Shown here piece after piece: positions 25,401-37,900 of a DNA stretch of 64,000 nucleotides. Position 1 is the stretch's first letter. Each line of letters begins with the position of its first letter. The DNA comes from Rhodospirillales bacterium (GTDB lineage: Bacteria; Pseudomonadota; Alphaproteobacteria; Rhodospirillales; JAPHRK01). The position numbers and the translations under genes are program-made. Below the pieces are notes generated by a model, which was not told the origin of the DNA, searched no databases, and saw only the letters and a list, made by a program, of their open reading frames with translations. The stretch lies in contig JAPHRK010000009.1 of assembly GCA_026196105.1 (NCBI GenBank), positions 108,679 to 172,678 on the forward strand, read 5' to 3'.

Positions 25401-25747
25401 CCTCAACAGAGACACAAGTTGCAGCAACAGAGCTAGAGCAGATTGTTATCGGGATAGCTGAAAAATTGCTCAATACCTCCGATCTTGATCCGGATAGCAA
25501 TTTTTTCCAATTGGGGGGGAACTCATTGTTGACCCTTCGTTTTATTGCCGCGCTTGATGAAACTTTGGGCACAAGTTTGTCGGTTATGGATTTTCTTGAG
25601 TTGCCGACAATTTCTGAAATAGCAAAACTCATTGAGAATTCGGATTCATATGTAGAAGTGTCCTCAGAAGTGGTGCTTAAAAGAAAAGAGGGTATCGTTG
25701 GTGCAAATAAAGTTGTCCAGGACAACTTCGAAGGCGCAAAAATATGA
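22436..25747 (+). CDS. NRPS protein 1, one module (C-A-T)
   Basis: A 1103 aa single-module nonribosomal peptide synthetase with ribosome site AGGAGAT. C domain about residues 20-450: the active motif reads HHIISDATTF, with Ala in place of the usual Gly of HHxxxDG. A domain about 480-975: P-loop YVIYTSGSTGKPKGVIVEH, LYGPTEAAIYATWY, YRTGDLAKW and catalytic Lys in LPSGKINIHALL, so it looks active. My by-eye specificity code is D-V-T-D-F-A-L-I-Y-K, which I cannot assign. T domain about 1000-1065 with FFQLGGNSLLTL. A C domain at the N-terminus means an upstream donor is expected, probably the discrete carrier protein. ATGA overlap with NRPS 2. Confidence 0.95.
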   Translation: MRQETDTQKTTYPEIKPSGNKQFSPLSFQQERVLYLHKLSSEGALWNRISCKKMLGDIDIPSLKKVIEALIERHTVLKTKVSIVGGEPRQSQHERLEGAFQYIDISAQPEADLEEKARAILNREYQELLPLENGELFKAILVQCSETETWLILKLHHIISDATTFRILWDDLKLLYNSQSGEAETLPPLDIEYSDYSYWLRKQFGEENTKEQEAYWLDQFSGEIPRLDLPTDFSEPPNLTFKGAVEKQLLPKELIKRLQSFSFKKRVIPFSTMLSAYYLLLHNYCHQDDIVIGSVFLGRHYNPQVKRLAGFFANTVALRAQLEKTQTVEEFVKYVHTKVTAAHEMQDYPLERLVDKLDLDREHQRNPLFRALFNMVTGHEEKHTFKGIQQEGWLEPEISATQVDFFLDFHMNAEESDLRIEYNADIFSKATIQRMLRHYIVIVEKIMDSPNTNIGELGMLNEVEKQKVLSFSEGETVSWNFDQGVVGLLEERAEQTPEQTALLFADQMMSNGQFNKKVNQLAATLIDTGVADTDIVAIMVDRSPEMMIGLFAILKVGAAYLPIDPTFPQQRIEYILQDSGAKCLLSQEDAGQTLEQSDTDLSLKYIPIDQESSYSGNGNNIGKRLDGSNPAYVIYTSGSTGKPKGVIVEHSALMNTLQFMEAKYPLTEKTILLKTNFTFDVSCTELFGWLYDSGRLALLDKGAEKDPSSLIGAIGKFGATHIDFVPSMLDAFLAGLKENDIPTIEKLEYVFVAGEALKPDLVNRFYRMINTVKLENLYGPTEAAIYATWYPLPRKEELKQVSIGKPLTNTRSYVLDENLELLPVGVVGELCLSGAGLARGYMNNPELTDEKFCRNPHWEGERIYRTGDLAKWDDEGLIQFLGRGDGQLKIRGFRVEIGEVERKLLGCRDIAEAVVTTRADQFGQVGLVAYVTTKQGQKLSTVDIRKELAAWLPCYMIPDFIKDLEELPRLPSGKINIHALLELEWSNAPSTETQVAATELEQIVIGIAEKLLNTSDLDPDSNFFQLGGNSLLTLRFIAALDETLGTSLSVMDFLELPTISEIAKLIENSDSYVEVSSEVVLKRKEGIVGANKVVQDNFEGAKI

Positions 25748-28700
25748 CTGCGGTCAGCATTCGAACATATCCGCGGATACCGTCAAATGTAGAGGAAACT
25801 TGTTACCCGCTGACTTTCCAACAGGAAAGGGTGATCTATTTTTGTGAACTCGATCCAGATAGTTCCATATGGGACATCAATACTTGCAAACGCCTGACGG
25901 GAAAACTGGATATTAACAAATTGGGTAAGGCCGTTGAGCGGTTGGTCGGCGGTCACCAGATTTTAAAAACGAGGATATTTAAAACTGATGGTGACCCCAA
26001 GCAATCGTTTGATCAGGATACAAGCGAGGCGTTTCGTCATATCGATATGACGAATGAAGCAGCGCAAAATGTTGAAAACGCTCTGTCATTACGAATTACA
26101 GAAATATGCCAAAAACCAATTTCCAAATGGACCTTTGATGATCTGCTTTTTGAAGTTGTCGCGTTCACCCTTACTCCGGTAAATCACGTCCTCCTTTTCC
26201 GTATCCACCATATCATTTCCGATGCGGCTTCTGTCGATGTCTTGTGGCGTGACCTTGCCGATATCTACAACCAATTAGTTTCCGGAGCTAAAGGGGAATT
26301 GCCTCCGAAAACTCTGAAGTATTCGGATTATGCAATATGGCAGCGTCGTCAATTTGATGTAGAGCAAACGCGTGAGCAAGAAGAATACTGGCTTGCTCAA
26401 TTTTCAGACGAAGTTCCTGCCCTCGATTTGCCAACAGATTTTTCCTCATCGGCAGAGCTTTCTTTCAAAGGCGGGCTTGAAATTGTTGAGATGCCCAAGG
26501 AATTGATTGAAAAGCTTCAGGTACTCAGTTGGAAAAAGAGAGTACTGCTGTTTTCCAGTCTTTTTTCAGCTTATTTCGTGCTTCTCCAAAAATTCTGTCA
26601 ACAAGAGGATATCACGGTCGGCGCGTTGTTTTCCGGGCGCCATTATAGTCCTGACCTCCAGGAAGTGGTCGGGTTCTTTGTGAATATGGCTGCTGTGCGG
26701 GTCAATGTCGGTTGGGATTGCACGTTTGATCAACTCGTGGAGCAGGTTCATGAGAAAGTTGAGATGGCGTATTCCATGCAGGATTACCCATTCGAGCGCC
26801 TTGTGCAAAAATTGGCACCCAATAGAGATGATGGCAGGATGCCCTTGGTTCGAACAATGTTCAACGTGGTGTCGAATGCTGATGATGAATGCATGTTCGC
26901 TGGAATGGAGAAGGAGAGTTGGGTCGATGTTGCGACACAGACAAACGCAGTTCAGGTTGATCTAATTTTTGATATCCATTGGGGGGCTAAAGGTGCTGAA
27001 ATCAGGATTGAGCATAATACGGATATCTTCAAAACAAGTACAGTTTCTCGGCTGGCGGAACATTACATCACGCTTCTTGAACAACTAGGTTCAGGTTGGG
27101 ACGTTGGATTGAGTGAACTTGAACTTGTGACTGATGAAGAGAAACAACAACTCATTGAGGGTGTAAACCCAGAAAGCGTTCCCTATGCACACGATAAATG
27201 TGTCCACGAGTTGTTCGAAGAACAAGCTAACAAAAGGCCGGAAGATATCGCCATTGTGGATGGTGATTGCATCTATACATATGAAGAGGCGAACAAAAAA
27301 ACTAACCGCTTAGCCAGGGTTCTAAGAGGTATGGGGGTCGTGCCTGACAGCATCGTCGCCATTATCGGTGAACGAACAGCTGATATGGTTCTAGGGCAGC
27401 TCGGGATTTTGAAAGCTGGCGGAGCCTATTTGCCGATTGTTGCCAATAGTCCTAAAAAACGTATTCATGAAATGTTGCGTGATGCCGCTCCGCGAGTATT
27501 GATCCTTCCCGATAGTTTTGATGACGATATCGAATTTGACGGGCCAGTGCTTAGGCTTGGTGATGCCGTTGTGAATGAGGCTGATGAGGCCAACCTTGCC
27601 AACTTGACCGGACCTTCAAATCTCGCCTACGTCCTTTATACATCTGGGTCTACTGGGGTACCTAAAGGGGTTATGGTGGAGCAGCGTAGTGTTGTCAATT
27701 TAGCGATAAATGCGGAATATGTAGAGTTCCGTTCTGATGACCGAATACTACAAACCGGTGCTCCTGCATTTGATGCAACGACATTTGAGGTATGGGGTGC
27801 TCTACTTAACGGCCTGCGGCTTTATGTCGTCGGTGAAGAGGTTCTGCTGGATGCAGAAGCATTAGGGAAATATCTGGAAGAAAACCAAATCAGTATCATG
27901 TTTATGACCCCGCCGTTGTTTCATCAGTCGGTTGAGGTCAACAACTCCCTGTTTAAATCTTTGAGGTATCTGATTGTTGGTGGGGATGTGCTGTCGGTGA
28001 AGCATGTTGAATTGGCAAGAAAAGCAAACCCCTCCCTTACAATTATTAACGGATATGGACCAACGGAAAATACAACATTTTCAACATGTTACACTGTTGT
28101 TGAAGCAGAGAAAAGAACGATCCCTATTGGCACGCCAATACCTAACTCAAGGGCCTATATCCTGGACAGGGAAATGAAACCTTCGCCGATTGGGGCCATA
28201 GGAGAACTCTATGTTGGTGGCGATGGTTTGGCACGTGGTTACCTAAACCGACCGGAGTTAACTAGGGAAAAATTTATTCCAGACCCCTTCTTGCCTGGAG
28301 AGAGGGTTTATAAGACGGGAGACCTGACACGACGGCGTCCTGATGGAAACATAGAGTTTATTGGTCGAGCTGATAATCAGGTCAAAATCAGAGGGTTCAG
28401 GATTGAATTAGGTGAGATTGAAAATCGATTACTTGACCATGAAAATATAAAAGAAGCGATTGCGACTTCGTCTACCGGGGAAGATGGAAACAAGTTTATT
28501 TGTGCTTATTATGTCGCCGGTTCGACGCTCACTAAAACAGAATTGCGCAAACATCTCGCAGATTTGCTGCCAGGTTATATGGTGCCGTCTTATTTTTGTC
28601 AGGTGGAGCAAATGCCTTTGACTGAGAGCGGAAAAATCGATCAGAAAATGCTCCCAGTGCCGCAGATGAACACGGGGCAGGAAAAGATACAAACCGATTG

Positions 28701-28953
28701 GGAGAGTGCCACAGAAACGAGCATTGCTCGTATATGGGAAGAATTGTTGGGAACATCGAATATCGGTGCACATGACAACTTCTTTGATGTGGGTGGTCAT
28801 TCCATGACTGCTAGCTGGCTGGCTCGTCGGCTAAGTATGGAATTCGGTGTAAAAGTATCACTTAGAACAATCTTTGATTCACCAACGGTTGCTGAATTGG
28901 CGACATTGGTCGGCAATGACGAGGGGAAAAGCGCAGAGAAGAGGGTTGTTTGA
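25744..28953 (+). CDS. NRPS protein 2, one module (C-A-T), Val-like
   Basis: A 1069 aa single NRPS module. C domain about residues 15-445 with HHIISDAASV, again Ala for Gly as in NRPS 1, which suggests the two C domains are close relatives. A domain about 465-955 with intact motifs (YVLYTSGSTGVPKGVMVEQ, GYGPTENTTF, YKTGDLTRR, TESGKIDQKMLP). The code read by eye is D-A-F-F-I-G-G-T-F-K, close to the valine code D-A-F-W-I-G-G-T-F-K, so valine or a similar branched residue is likely. T domain about 985-1055 with FFDVGGHSMTASW. It shares one base with the start of NRPS 3. No epimerase domain. Confidence 0.95.
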   Translation: MTAVSIRTYPRIPSNVEETCYPLTFQQERVIYFCELDPDSSIWDINTCKRLTGKLDINKLGKAVERLVGGHQILKTRIFKTDGDPKQSFDQDTSEAFRHIDMTNEAAQNVENALSLRITEICQKPISKWTFDDLLFEVVAFTLTPVNHVLLFRIHHIISDAASVDVLWRDLADIYNQLVSGAKGELPPKTLKYSDYAIWQRRQFDVEQTREQEEYWLAQFSDEVPALDLPTDFSSSAELSFKGGLEIVEMPKELIEKLQVLSWKKRVLLFSSLFSAYFVLLQKFCQQEDITVGALFSGRHYSPDLQEVVGFFVNMAAVRVNVGWDCTFDQLVEQVHEKVEMAYSMQDYPFERLVQKLAPNRDDGRMPLVRTMFNVVSNADDECMFAGMEKESWVDVATQTNAVQVDLIFDIHWGAKGAEIRIEHNTDIFKTSTVSRLAEHYITLLEQLGSGWDVGLSELELVTDEEKQQLIEGVNPESVPYAHDKCVHELFEEQANKRPEDIAIVDGDCIYTYEEANKKTNRLARVLRGMGVVPDSIVAIIGERTADMVLGQLGILKAGGAYLPIVANSPKKRIHEMLRDAAPRVLILPDSFDDDIEFDGPVLRLGDAVVNEADEANLANLTGPSNLAYVLYTSGSTGVPKGVMVEQRSVVNLAINAEYVEFRSDDRILQTGAPAFDATTFEVWGALLNGLRLYVVGEEVLLDAEALGKYLEENQISIMFMTPPLFHQSVEVNNSLFKSLRYLIVGGDVLSVKHVELARKANPSLTIINGYGPTENTTFSTCYTVVEAEKRTIPIGTPIPNSRAYILDREMKPSPIGAIGELYVGGDGLARGYLNRPELTREKFIPDPFLPGERVYKTGDLTRRRPDGNIEFIGRADNQVKIRGFRIELGEIENRLLDHENIKEAIATSSTGEDGNKFICAYYVAGSTLTKTELRKHLADLLPGYMVPSYFCQVEQMPLTESGKIDQKMLPVPQMNTGQEKIQTDWESATETSIARIWEELLGTSNIGAHDNFFDVGGHSMTASWLARRLSMEFGVKVSLRTIFDSPTVAELATLVGNDEGKSAEKRVV

Positions 28954-31900
28954 TGACTTCCCGCAATGAGGCATTATATCCTGCGTCTGCGAATCAAAAG
29001 CGGATGTTTGTCCTCAACCAGTTATCACCCGACGGTACTGAATACAACGTTCCAGTTGCCTTGAAGCTGGTAGGAAAAGTTGACACCCGTCGATTGAGGA
29101 CAGCCTTGGAAACACTGGTTGAACGACATGCAAGCTTGAGAACTTCTTTTAAACTTGATGGAAAGAATGTCGTTCAAAAGGTTGATAAACGATGCAAGGT
29201 TACTTTGGCTCGTCGCCAGGCAAGTAATAAAACTGAAGTTGAAGAAGTTAAGAGGGACTTTGTTCGACCCTTCGATCTGTGCTGTGCACCGTTGTTTCGA
29301 GCCTGTTTGATTAGGGTGAAATCGGATGAATACGTCTTTTTACTAGATATGCATCACATCATATGTGATGGCGTATCAATTGATATTTTACTTGAGGAAC
29401 TTGCCCAGTTTTATGATGGACAATCGCTAAAAAAACCTCAAGGTGAGTATAAGGATTTTGTTCAATGGCAAAGACGTTTTGCCAAGACAGAAGAAGCCAA
29501 AGATCAGGAGAAATATTGGCATACTCTCCTGGGTGGTGACAGGCCTACATTGAACCTTCCGACAGACTTTCCGAGGAAACGAACTCAATCCTTTGAGGGT
29601 GACCGGGTGTTTGTGTGCCCGGACAAAAAATTCTGCACAGAGCTACGTTCATTCGCTGCAAGCAACCGTGTCTCGCTGTATATGGTCTTGCTTTCAGCGT
29701 ACTATGTTTTGCTATCAAAGTATTCCTCTCAGGAAGATATTATTGTCGGTACGCTGGTTGCCGGGAGGGGAGCTGAAGAATTTCGGGACGTAGCAGGCCT
29801 GTTCGTCAACACCCTGTTATTAAGAAGCCAACCGCGAGGTGATCTGGAATTTACTGAATATTTAAAACAGGTGCGCGGGGAATGCCTGGATGCCTTTGAA
29901 AACCAGGACTATCAGTTCGAAGATTTGGTAGAGTGGATCAGCCCCACTCGGGACCTAGGGCGCAATCCGTTATTTGATACGTCATTTGGACTTCTCACCT
30001 GTGATGAGGAACCTGCTTGGTACGGCGGCGTCAAATTCAGTCGTTACGAACTCGACTATGAAATATCAAAATTTGATCTTAGTTTGACGGCTATTGAGCA
30101 GCGAGACCAAGGGCTTGCGCTTGAATTTGAGTATTGTACCGAGTTGTACCGCAAAGAGACGATCGAAAGGCTATCTTCTCACTATTTGAGTATACTGAAA
30201 GAAGTAATCGCCAATCCCTGTTCCAAGTTATTAGATATAAATATACTGACTGTTGAAGAGAAACTCGCTGCAGTCAACCCTATGGTGCATCAGGCGGAGC
30301 AGGAGCAAAACTCAAAGAGCGTTATGGAACTCTTTTGTGACCAGGCTCAGAAACATCCAGCTGCGCCCGCCGTGATGTTTGGTGAGAAAAAACTGACCTT
30401 TGGTGATCTGGATAAACGTTCAAACGAACTTGGTGTAAGACTTCAAAATCAGGGTATTGTCCATGGCGATCTTGTCGGTGTGGGAATTTCTCCATCCATT
30501 GAAATGATTGTTGCCGTCTTGGCAGTGCTCAAACTTGGTGCGGCGTACCTTCCAATCGCCCCCACAACCCCTATAGAGCGGGTTAAGAAAATTGTATCAG
30601 ACTCCGGTATTTCAATGCTCCTGATCAGGGGTGATCAAGAGCATTACTCGTCGCTCGATCTGACAACTATGCAAGTTGATGATGAAGCCCGGAATGAGGG
30701 GGGAGGGGCCTTGGTGCCTTCTGCCATTAAACCCGGTGATTTGGCTTACGTCATCTACACTTCTGGTTCCACCGGCACACCTAAGGGGGTGATGGTATCC
30801 CACGGTGCCCTTGCGAATTACGTCACTTGGGCAACAAAAACCTATGTCAATGAAGAGAAAATTTCATTTGCATTGCATTCGCCCCTATCGGTCGACCTGA
30901 CGGTAACATCTGTATTTGTGCCTTTGGTGTCGGGCAACCGAATTGTAATTTATCAGAATGAAGATGCACTTGGCCTGATTAAGGAAATTGTCAGAGATAA
31001 TCAGGTCCAATTGATCAAATTTACGCCGACCCACCTTAGCCTGTTGAACGAGGTTAAAAGGAAGGGCGATCGAGCTGCAAGTAAGCTTCGTGGTCTTATC
31101 GTTGGTGGGGAAGATTTAACGACGAACCTTGCTGCTGATATCGAAGCGAGTTTTGACGGTCAAGTTGAAATATTCAATGAATACGGGCCTACAGAGGCGT
31201 GTGTTGGATGTATGATTCATAAGTACCATCCTGAAAAGGACACTTGTTTATCTGTCCCGATTGGGAAAGCAATCGACAATACCGGAATTTTTTTATTGAA
31301 CCGGTATGGCAATCCGGTTCCAGCAGGCGTGACAGGAGAATTGTACGTGGCTGGAGCGGGTTTGGCGGAGGGTTATCTGAACAACCCCAAGCTAACGGAT
31401 GATTGTTTTGTCATAAATCAAGTCGGTGATGCTCAACTGCGCATGTATAAAACGGGTGACTTGGCCCGAATGCTACCAAATGGATTGATTGAGTTCCTAG
31501 GGCGAAATGATGATCAAGTCAAAATCCGTGGATACAGAATTGAACTGGGAGAAATTGAGGCCAGCCTCAAACATTTAACAGAGGTAAAGGACGCTGTTGT
31601 ATTGAGGGCGTTAGATGCCGCAGGTGATCCCTATCTCTGTGCTTATGTCGTGCTGATGAATAAAGAGGTTTCAACTGCGGATTTGCGAACTCAACTCACC
31701 GAGCATTTTCCTGAGTATATGGTACCAACCTGGTTTGTACCGCTTGAGCGCTTTCCGGTTGGGCGGGGAGGTAAGCTTGACAAAAGTGCGCTCCCTAATC
31801 CTTCTGAATTTATGACGCGTAACCATCCCTATGCAGCTCCCAGGACTAAAGCGGAAGCTGAAATAGCGAAAATTTGGGAAGAGGTTTTGGGGCTCCAGGC

Positions 31901-34900
31901 CGTTGGGGTCGACGATAATTTCTTTGAGCTTGGCGGGCAATCATTAAAAGCAACTTTCATGATTGCCAGGGTTAACAGGGAACTTCGTGCGAACCTCTCG
32001 TTGCGTGACGTCTTCACCTATCCAGTAATTCGAGAACTGGCGGTTCTTGTCGAACAAGTTGGAGATGATCCATTGGTTGCTATCGACCCTGTCGGTAAGC
32101 AAGAGTATTATCTGGCGTCATCTGCTCAGAAGCGTCTGTTCATCTTGAACCAACTTGCCCCGAGGGATGTACAGTACAACGTGCCTTGGGCGATCAAAAT
32201 TACCGGGCAGTTTGATGCTGAAAGATGGGAGAAAGCCTTTTGTTCTCTCATCGCGAGACATGAGACCTTGAGGACTTCCTTTGCTCTTATCAATGATGAG
32301 ATTGTCCAGAAGGTGCATCCCCACATCAACTTTGAGTTTGAGAACCGCTCTTCAAAGACAGGTGTCGATTTATCGAGAGAAATTGCCTCTTTTGTTCAGC
32401 CTTTTGATTTGGGTAAAGCCCCCCTCATAAGAGGTAGAATAATAGGAGTAAGTGAGGAAGAGCATACCCTTATCGTTGATATGCATCATATTGTTTCTGA
32501 CGGTATATCGGTGGAGATTATTCTCAATGAACTCTGTACTTTGTATCAAGGGAAAACACTGGATGCCATTGTCATTCAATATAAAGATTACGCATCGTGG
32601 CAATATGAAAATTCGAATACAGAAAGGGTCAAGGAGCAGGGTAACTATTGGAAAAAGACATTTGAAGGTGAGTTGCCGATACTGAATTTACCCATAGATT
32701 TTCCATATGGAGCCGTTCAATCCTTTGAAGGGGACCTTGTGTCATTTAAGGTCGACCAGGCGACGGTCGAAAGCCTCAGAAAAGTGAGCCAAAATTGCGG
32801 CGCGACGATGAATATGACATTGCTTGCTGCATATACGATACTGTTGTCAAAATACGCTGATCAAGAAGATATTGTCGTCGGAACCCCGATCGCAGGGCGT
32901 ACCCACGCATCACTTCAAAAGATTGTAGGAATGTTCGTCAATCCGCTGGCGATGCGCAATCAGCCAAAGGGTACTCTTTCTTTCCATGATTTCCTTCATC
33001 AGGTGAGAGGGAATGCGCTAGATGCCTACAGCAATCAGGAATACCAGTTCGAAGATCTAGTCAATGACCTGGAAATAGAGAGAAATCTCAGTAGAAGTCC
33101 ATTGTTTGATACGGTTTTTGCATATCTGGATGATAGTAATAAGAAAATTAAAATTGACGAGCTGGATATTGAACTTCTCGACCTCGAGTGGAAGATTTCC
33201 AAGTATGCGGTTACGTTGCTTGTCTCAGAGCAGGAACAGGGCCTCGCCTGTGAGCTGGAATTCTGCACAAAGCTTTTCCGCAAGAGCACCATTGAGAAAT
33301 TTGGAACGCACTACACTCACATTTTGCAACAAATTGCGCGCCACCCTGATCGAAAGATTAATGATATCAAGCTATTGACCGATACTGAGCGGCAACAGAT
33401 TTTGGTTGAATTTAATCGTACAGAACATCCATATCCTAAAGATCAAAGTATCCATGAGCTGTTTGAAAAACAGGTCGCCAAACAACCAGATAATATTGCC
33501 GTCGTTTTCGGGAAAAAATCTCTTTCCTACCTCGAGCTAAACCAGCGGGCCAACCAAATTGGCAGAACGTTGTTGGATGAAGGTGTAGTAAAGGAAGAGA
33601 TCGTCGCGATAATAGCCGAGCCGTCGATTGATATGATTGTGGCTACTTTGGGTATCTTGAAGGCAGGTTGTGCCTTTTTACCGATCGACCAAGGTTGTCC
33701 CGAAGATCGGGTGAAGGCAATGCTGGATGACAGTGGTGCGAGGATTGTGCTTGAAACGGGGCATGGTGCATCATGTCAGGACAAGTCGCGTACTATCTTG
33801 AAGTTATATGATGAAAATTTGTTTCAAGGAGACGACTCAAATCTCAGAACAACCGTAAGAGGTAAGGATTTAGCTTACGTAATTTACACTTCGGGCACGA
33901 CTGGAAAACCCAAAGGGGTGATGATTGAGCACCATTCGGTTAATAACCTGTGCACTTGGTATAATGAAGAATTTGAGATGACAGCAGCAGATCGCGCTAC
34001 AAAGTACGCCCGCTTCAACTTCGATGCTTCTGTCATGGAAATATTTCCCTATCTGCAGGTAGGGGCGGCCTTACATATTCTTGATGATGAAATGTTGTTA
34101 GATCTGCCCCGGCTCAACAATTATTTCAATCAAAACGGAATAACCATCAGTTTCCTTCCCACCCAGGTATGTGAACTCTTCATGGAGTTGGACAATGAAT
34201 CCCTTCGAGTTCTGTTAACGGGTGGTGATCGTTTGCGCCGACTGGAACCCACGAACTACCATGTGGTGAATAACTATGGGCCCACGGAAAATACAGTTGT
34301 AACAACCAGTTGCAGACTCAATGCCGAAGAGGAAGGAATTCCAATCGGCAGACCAGTATTTAACACACACATCTATCTCTTAGGACAGGATAATAAGCTC
34401 GTACCCATTGGGATACCGGGAGAATTATGTGTCGCCGGTGTAGGATTGGCACGGGGCTATCTGAATGACAGTGTTCGGACAGATGAGAAATTTGTTCCCA
34501 ACCCTTTTGAGCCAGGAACCAAAATGTATCGAACAGGAGACCTGGCGAAATGGCTTCCTGATGGTCGTATAGAGTTTATCGGTCGGACGGATGAACAAGT
34601 TAAGATAAGGGGATGTAGAACTGAGCCCCGAGAGGTTGAGACAACGATCCTGGCATACGAAGCGGTAAAAGATGCTGTGGTCGTGGCGCGTGAGGATTGT
34701 CAAAATAATAACTATCTTTGTGCCTATATTATTTGGCACAAGACCGAAAAATTTGCCGAGCTACAGTCCTACTTAGCCAAGCACCTTCCAGACTATATGG
34801 TGCCAGCATTTCTACTTGCCGTTGATAAGTTTCCACTGAATGTGAATGGCAAAGTTGACAATAATGCGTTGCCGGAACCAGACATTGCTTTGCCAGATGG

Positions 34901-37900
34901 ACAAGGTCAATTAACGGCTCGAAATGAAACGGAAAAAAAGCTTGTCGATCTGTGGTGTGAGATATTGGGTCGAGGGCAGGTAAGTGTTCAGGATAATTTT
35001 TTTGAAATTGGCGGCCATTCTCTTCGTGCGACAATAATGCTGGCGAAAGCGAATAAGATATTTAGTACCGTTGTCGCACTGAGTTCTGTCTTCGACAATC
35101 CGACCATTGCTTCGTTGGCTTTGTGCTTTGAAGGCGCTGTACGACATGAAGCGCCAGTGCTGAAACAGGTTGACAACCGCTTGTATTATTCCACAACGCC
35201 GATACAGAAACTGCTACACGCGATCTGTATGTCCAGAAAGGGGATAGAATACAACCTTCCCATGGCGTTTGAGCTTCAAGGTGACCTGGATATTGCCAGG
35301 CTGGAGGGTGTCTTCCGACAATTGATTGAGCGACATGAATCACTGCGTACGTCCTTAGTAAAGGTGGACGGACAACTCATGCAGACAGTGATACCTGTTG
35401 CTGACTTTACGATCGATATTTTGGAAGAAAATGATGAAGAAACCTTAGATGAACTCGTTCATGATTTCATTCGGCCTTTCGATTTAACTATGGTTCCATT
35501 GATGCGTGTTGCGTTGATGCCTAAAGGCAAAGATCAACATATTTTACTGATGGATCACCACCACTTAATAAGTGATGGTACGTCGGTAGGTATTTTATTT
35601 CAGGAAATGACGGCACTCTACGCTGGTGAAAAGTTACCTTCCCTCGAGGTGACATATAAAGATTATGCAAAATGGCTGGGTGATCACCTACAAACTGAAA
35701 AAGTTCGTGATCAAGAGAGATATTGGTTGAATGTTTTCAATAATCCACCTCCCACACTCACACTTGATACGGATTATCCCAACCCGGAGAAATATTCGTT
35801 TGCGGGCGGTAGGATAAGCTTTGGTGCGAGGCCTGGGGTCCAGGACGGGTTAAAAGCTCTATGTGTGGAGAAGGGCGTTACACTTTATATGATCCTTCTC
35901 GCTGCCTATAATATCATGTTGTCAAAATATAGCGGTCAAGAAGATATCATTGTCGGTGTCCCGACAGTCGGCAGGTACATTGCTGATATTCAGGATGTTG
36001 TAGGAACATTCGTCAGCACACATGCTGTCAGAAGTCAGCCGAAAGCTGACCTTTGTTTTGATGACTATCTCGAACAGGTGAAAATTGCTGTCCGCGGCAC
36101 GCTAGAAAATCAAGAATATCAGCTCTGGGATTTAATGCTGAGTTATTCTAAGGAAACTGGCGGTGAAAGCCTATTTAGTACGGTGTTTGTTGTTCAGGAC
36201 CAAGCTTTTGAGGCTATGGAGATTCCTGGTCTGAATGTCGAAGAGATAGATGTTCCCTATCATGTATCGAAGTTTGACCTGACTTTGGGTGCAATTGAAA
36301 GGGCAGCAGGTCTCGAATTTGAACTGGAGTACAATACTGACCTGTTTCGGCGGAGCACGGCTAAACGTGTTGCAGGACATTTCCAAAATATACTTGAACA
36401 GCTTGTTGCTGAACCGCGTAAGGAGTTAAGACACTTCGAAGTTATGTCTCCTCAGGAAAGAGGCAAGATACTACATAAGTTTAATAGTGAGGTTACAGAG
36501 AGCGGGATTGACCAAAATGTTGTGAGAGCTTTTGAGCATCAGGCTTGCGAGTTTCCGACCCGTGTGGCGATGGTCTATGAAGGTGATATTGTCACCTATC
36601 ATGAGCTAAATCGCCGTTCAAACCAGTTGGCTCGTTACCTGCGTGGGGAAGGGGTCGGGGTTGGTGATGTTATCGGCATCATGGTGTCATCGTCTTTTGA
36701 AATGATTGTTGGGGTTCTGGCCGTTTTGAAGTCTGGGGCCTCGTATCTGCCATTAAGTGAGAATTTACCGCTGAAGCGGATTAAGTATTTTCTGGCAGAT
36801 AGTGGAGTGAAGCAGCTCCTATGTAATTCACTACCTGATAAAACCCAGTTTGAAACTCCCCTTATCAACCTCAAGGATGAAAAGAACTACGACCTGGATG
36901 GCTCTGACCTCAATTCACAGAAGGAAGTTGCAAGGGTTGCTTATGTAACCTACGCCGTAGATCAGGTTGGTGGTTTAAAGAAAGTGATGGTTGAGCATCG
37001 CTCATTGTTTGATCGCTGTCAGTGGTACATTGAGACGTTCTCTGTGACGCCTGATGATCGAAGTGCAAAATATAGTGATCTGACGACGAGTGCGACCATT
37101 ATGGAACTGTTTCCATTCTTGTGTGTCGGTGCGTCAATTTGTGTCCTGCCTGAACAGATCGGCCATAACGTTGAATTACTGAACGAGCATCTCAAAAACG
37201 AGAATGTGACCATTGGCTGGCTACCTGCACCCCTATGTAAGCGATTAGCATCTCAAGTAAACCCAACACTGCGTGTGTTAATTACTGCTGGGCGAAATGT
37301 TGGGGCAGCTAGAAGGGGAGCCTACGAGTTAGTCAGGTGCTTTGGACCAGTTGAGAATACGGAAGTGACGACTTATTGCCCCGTACGTGGTGGTGATGTC
37401 GCTAACATTGTCGGCAAACCAGTAACAAATTCAAAAATCTACATATTCGCTCATGACGGCGGTTTGCAGCCAATTGGGGTCAGCGGTGAAATGTGTATTG
37501 CAGGTAGTGGTCTTGCCAAAGGTAATTTAGGTGGTGACGAGGCTATTTCATCTGAATTTGCTCCGGACCCTTATGTTGTTGGCGGCATGATGTATCGCAC
37601 GGGAATTTCTGCCCGATGGCTTGCCGATGGTCGTATTGAGCTAACCGGTCAAGACAGAGAAGTGAATGTTGATGGCCACCGGGTATACCTCGTTGAGATC
37701 GAGCAACATCTCCAATTCCATAAAAGTATTAAGGATGCTGTTGTTGTATTTGAGGATGACGATCCACTCTACCAACGCCTAGTTGCATTCCTTGTGCTAA
37801 GAGGTGATGTGCAGATGCCGTATCAATCCTTTGTTCAGGAGCTAAAGTTCCATCTTGGACAATGGTTGCCCAACTTCATGATACCTGAAGCTTATGTGAA

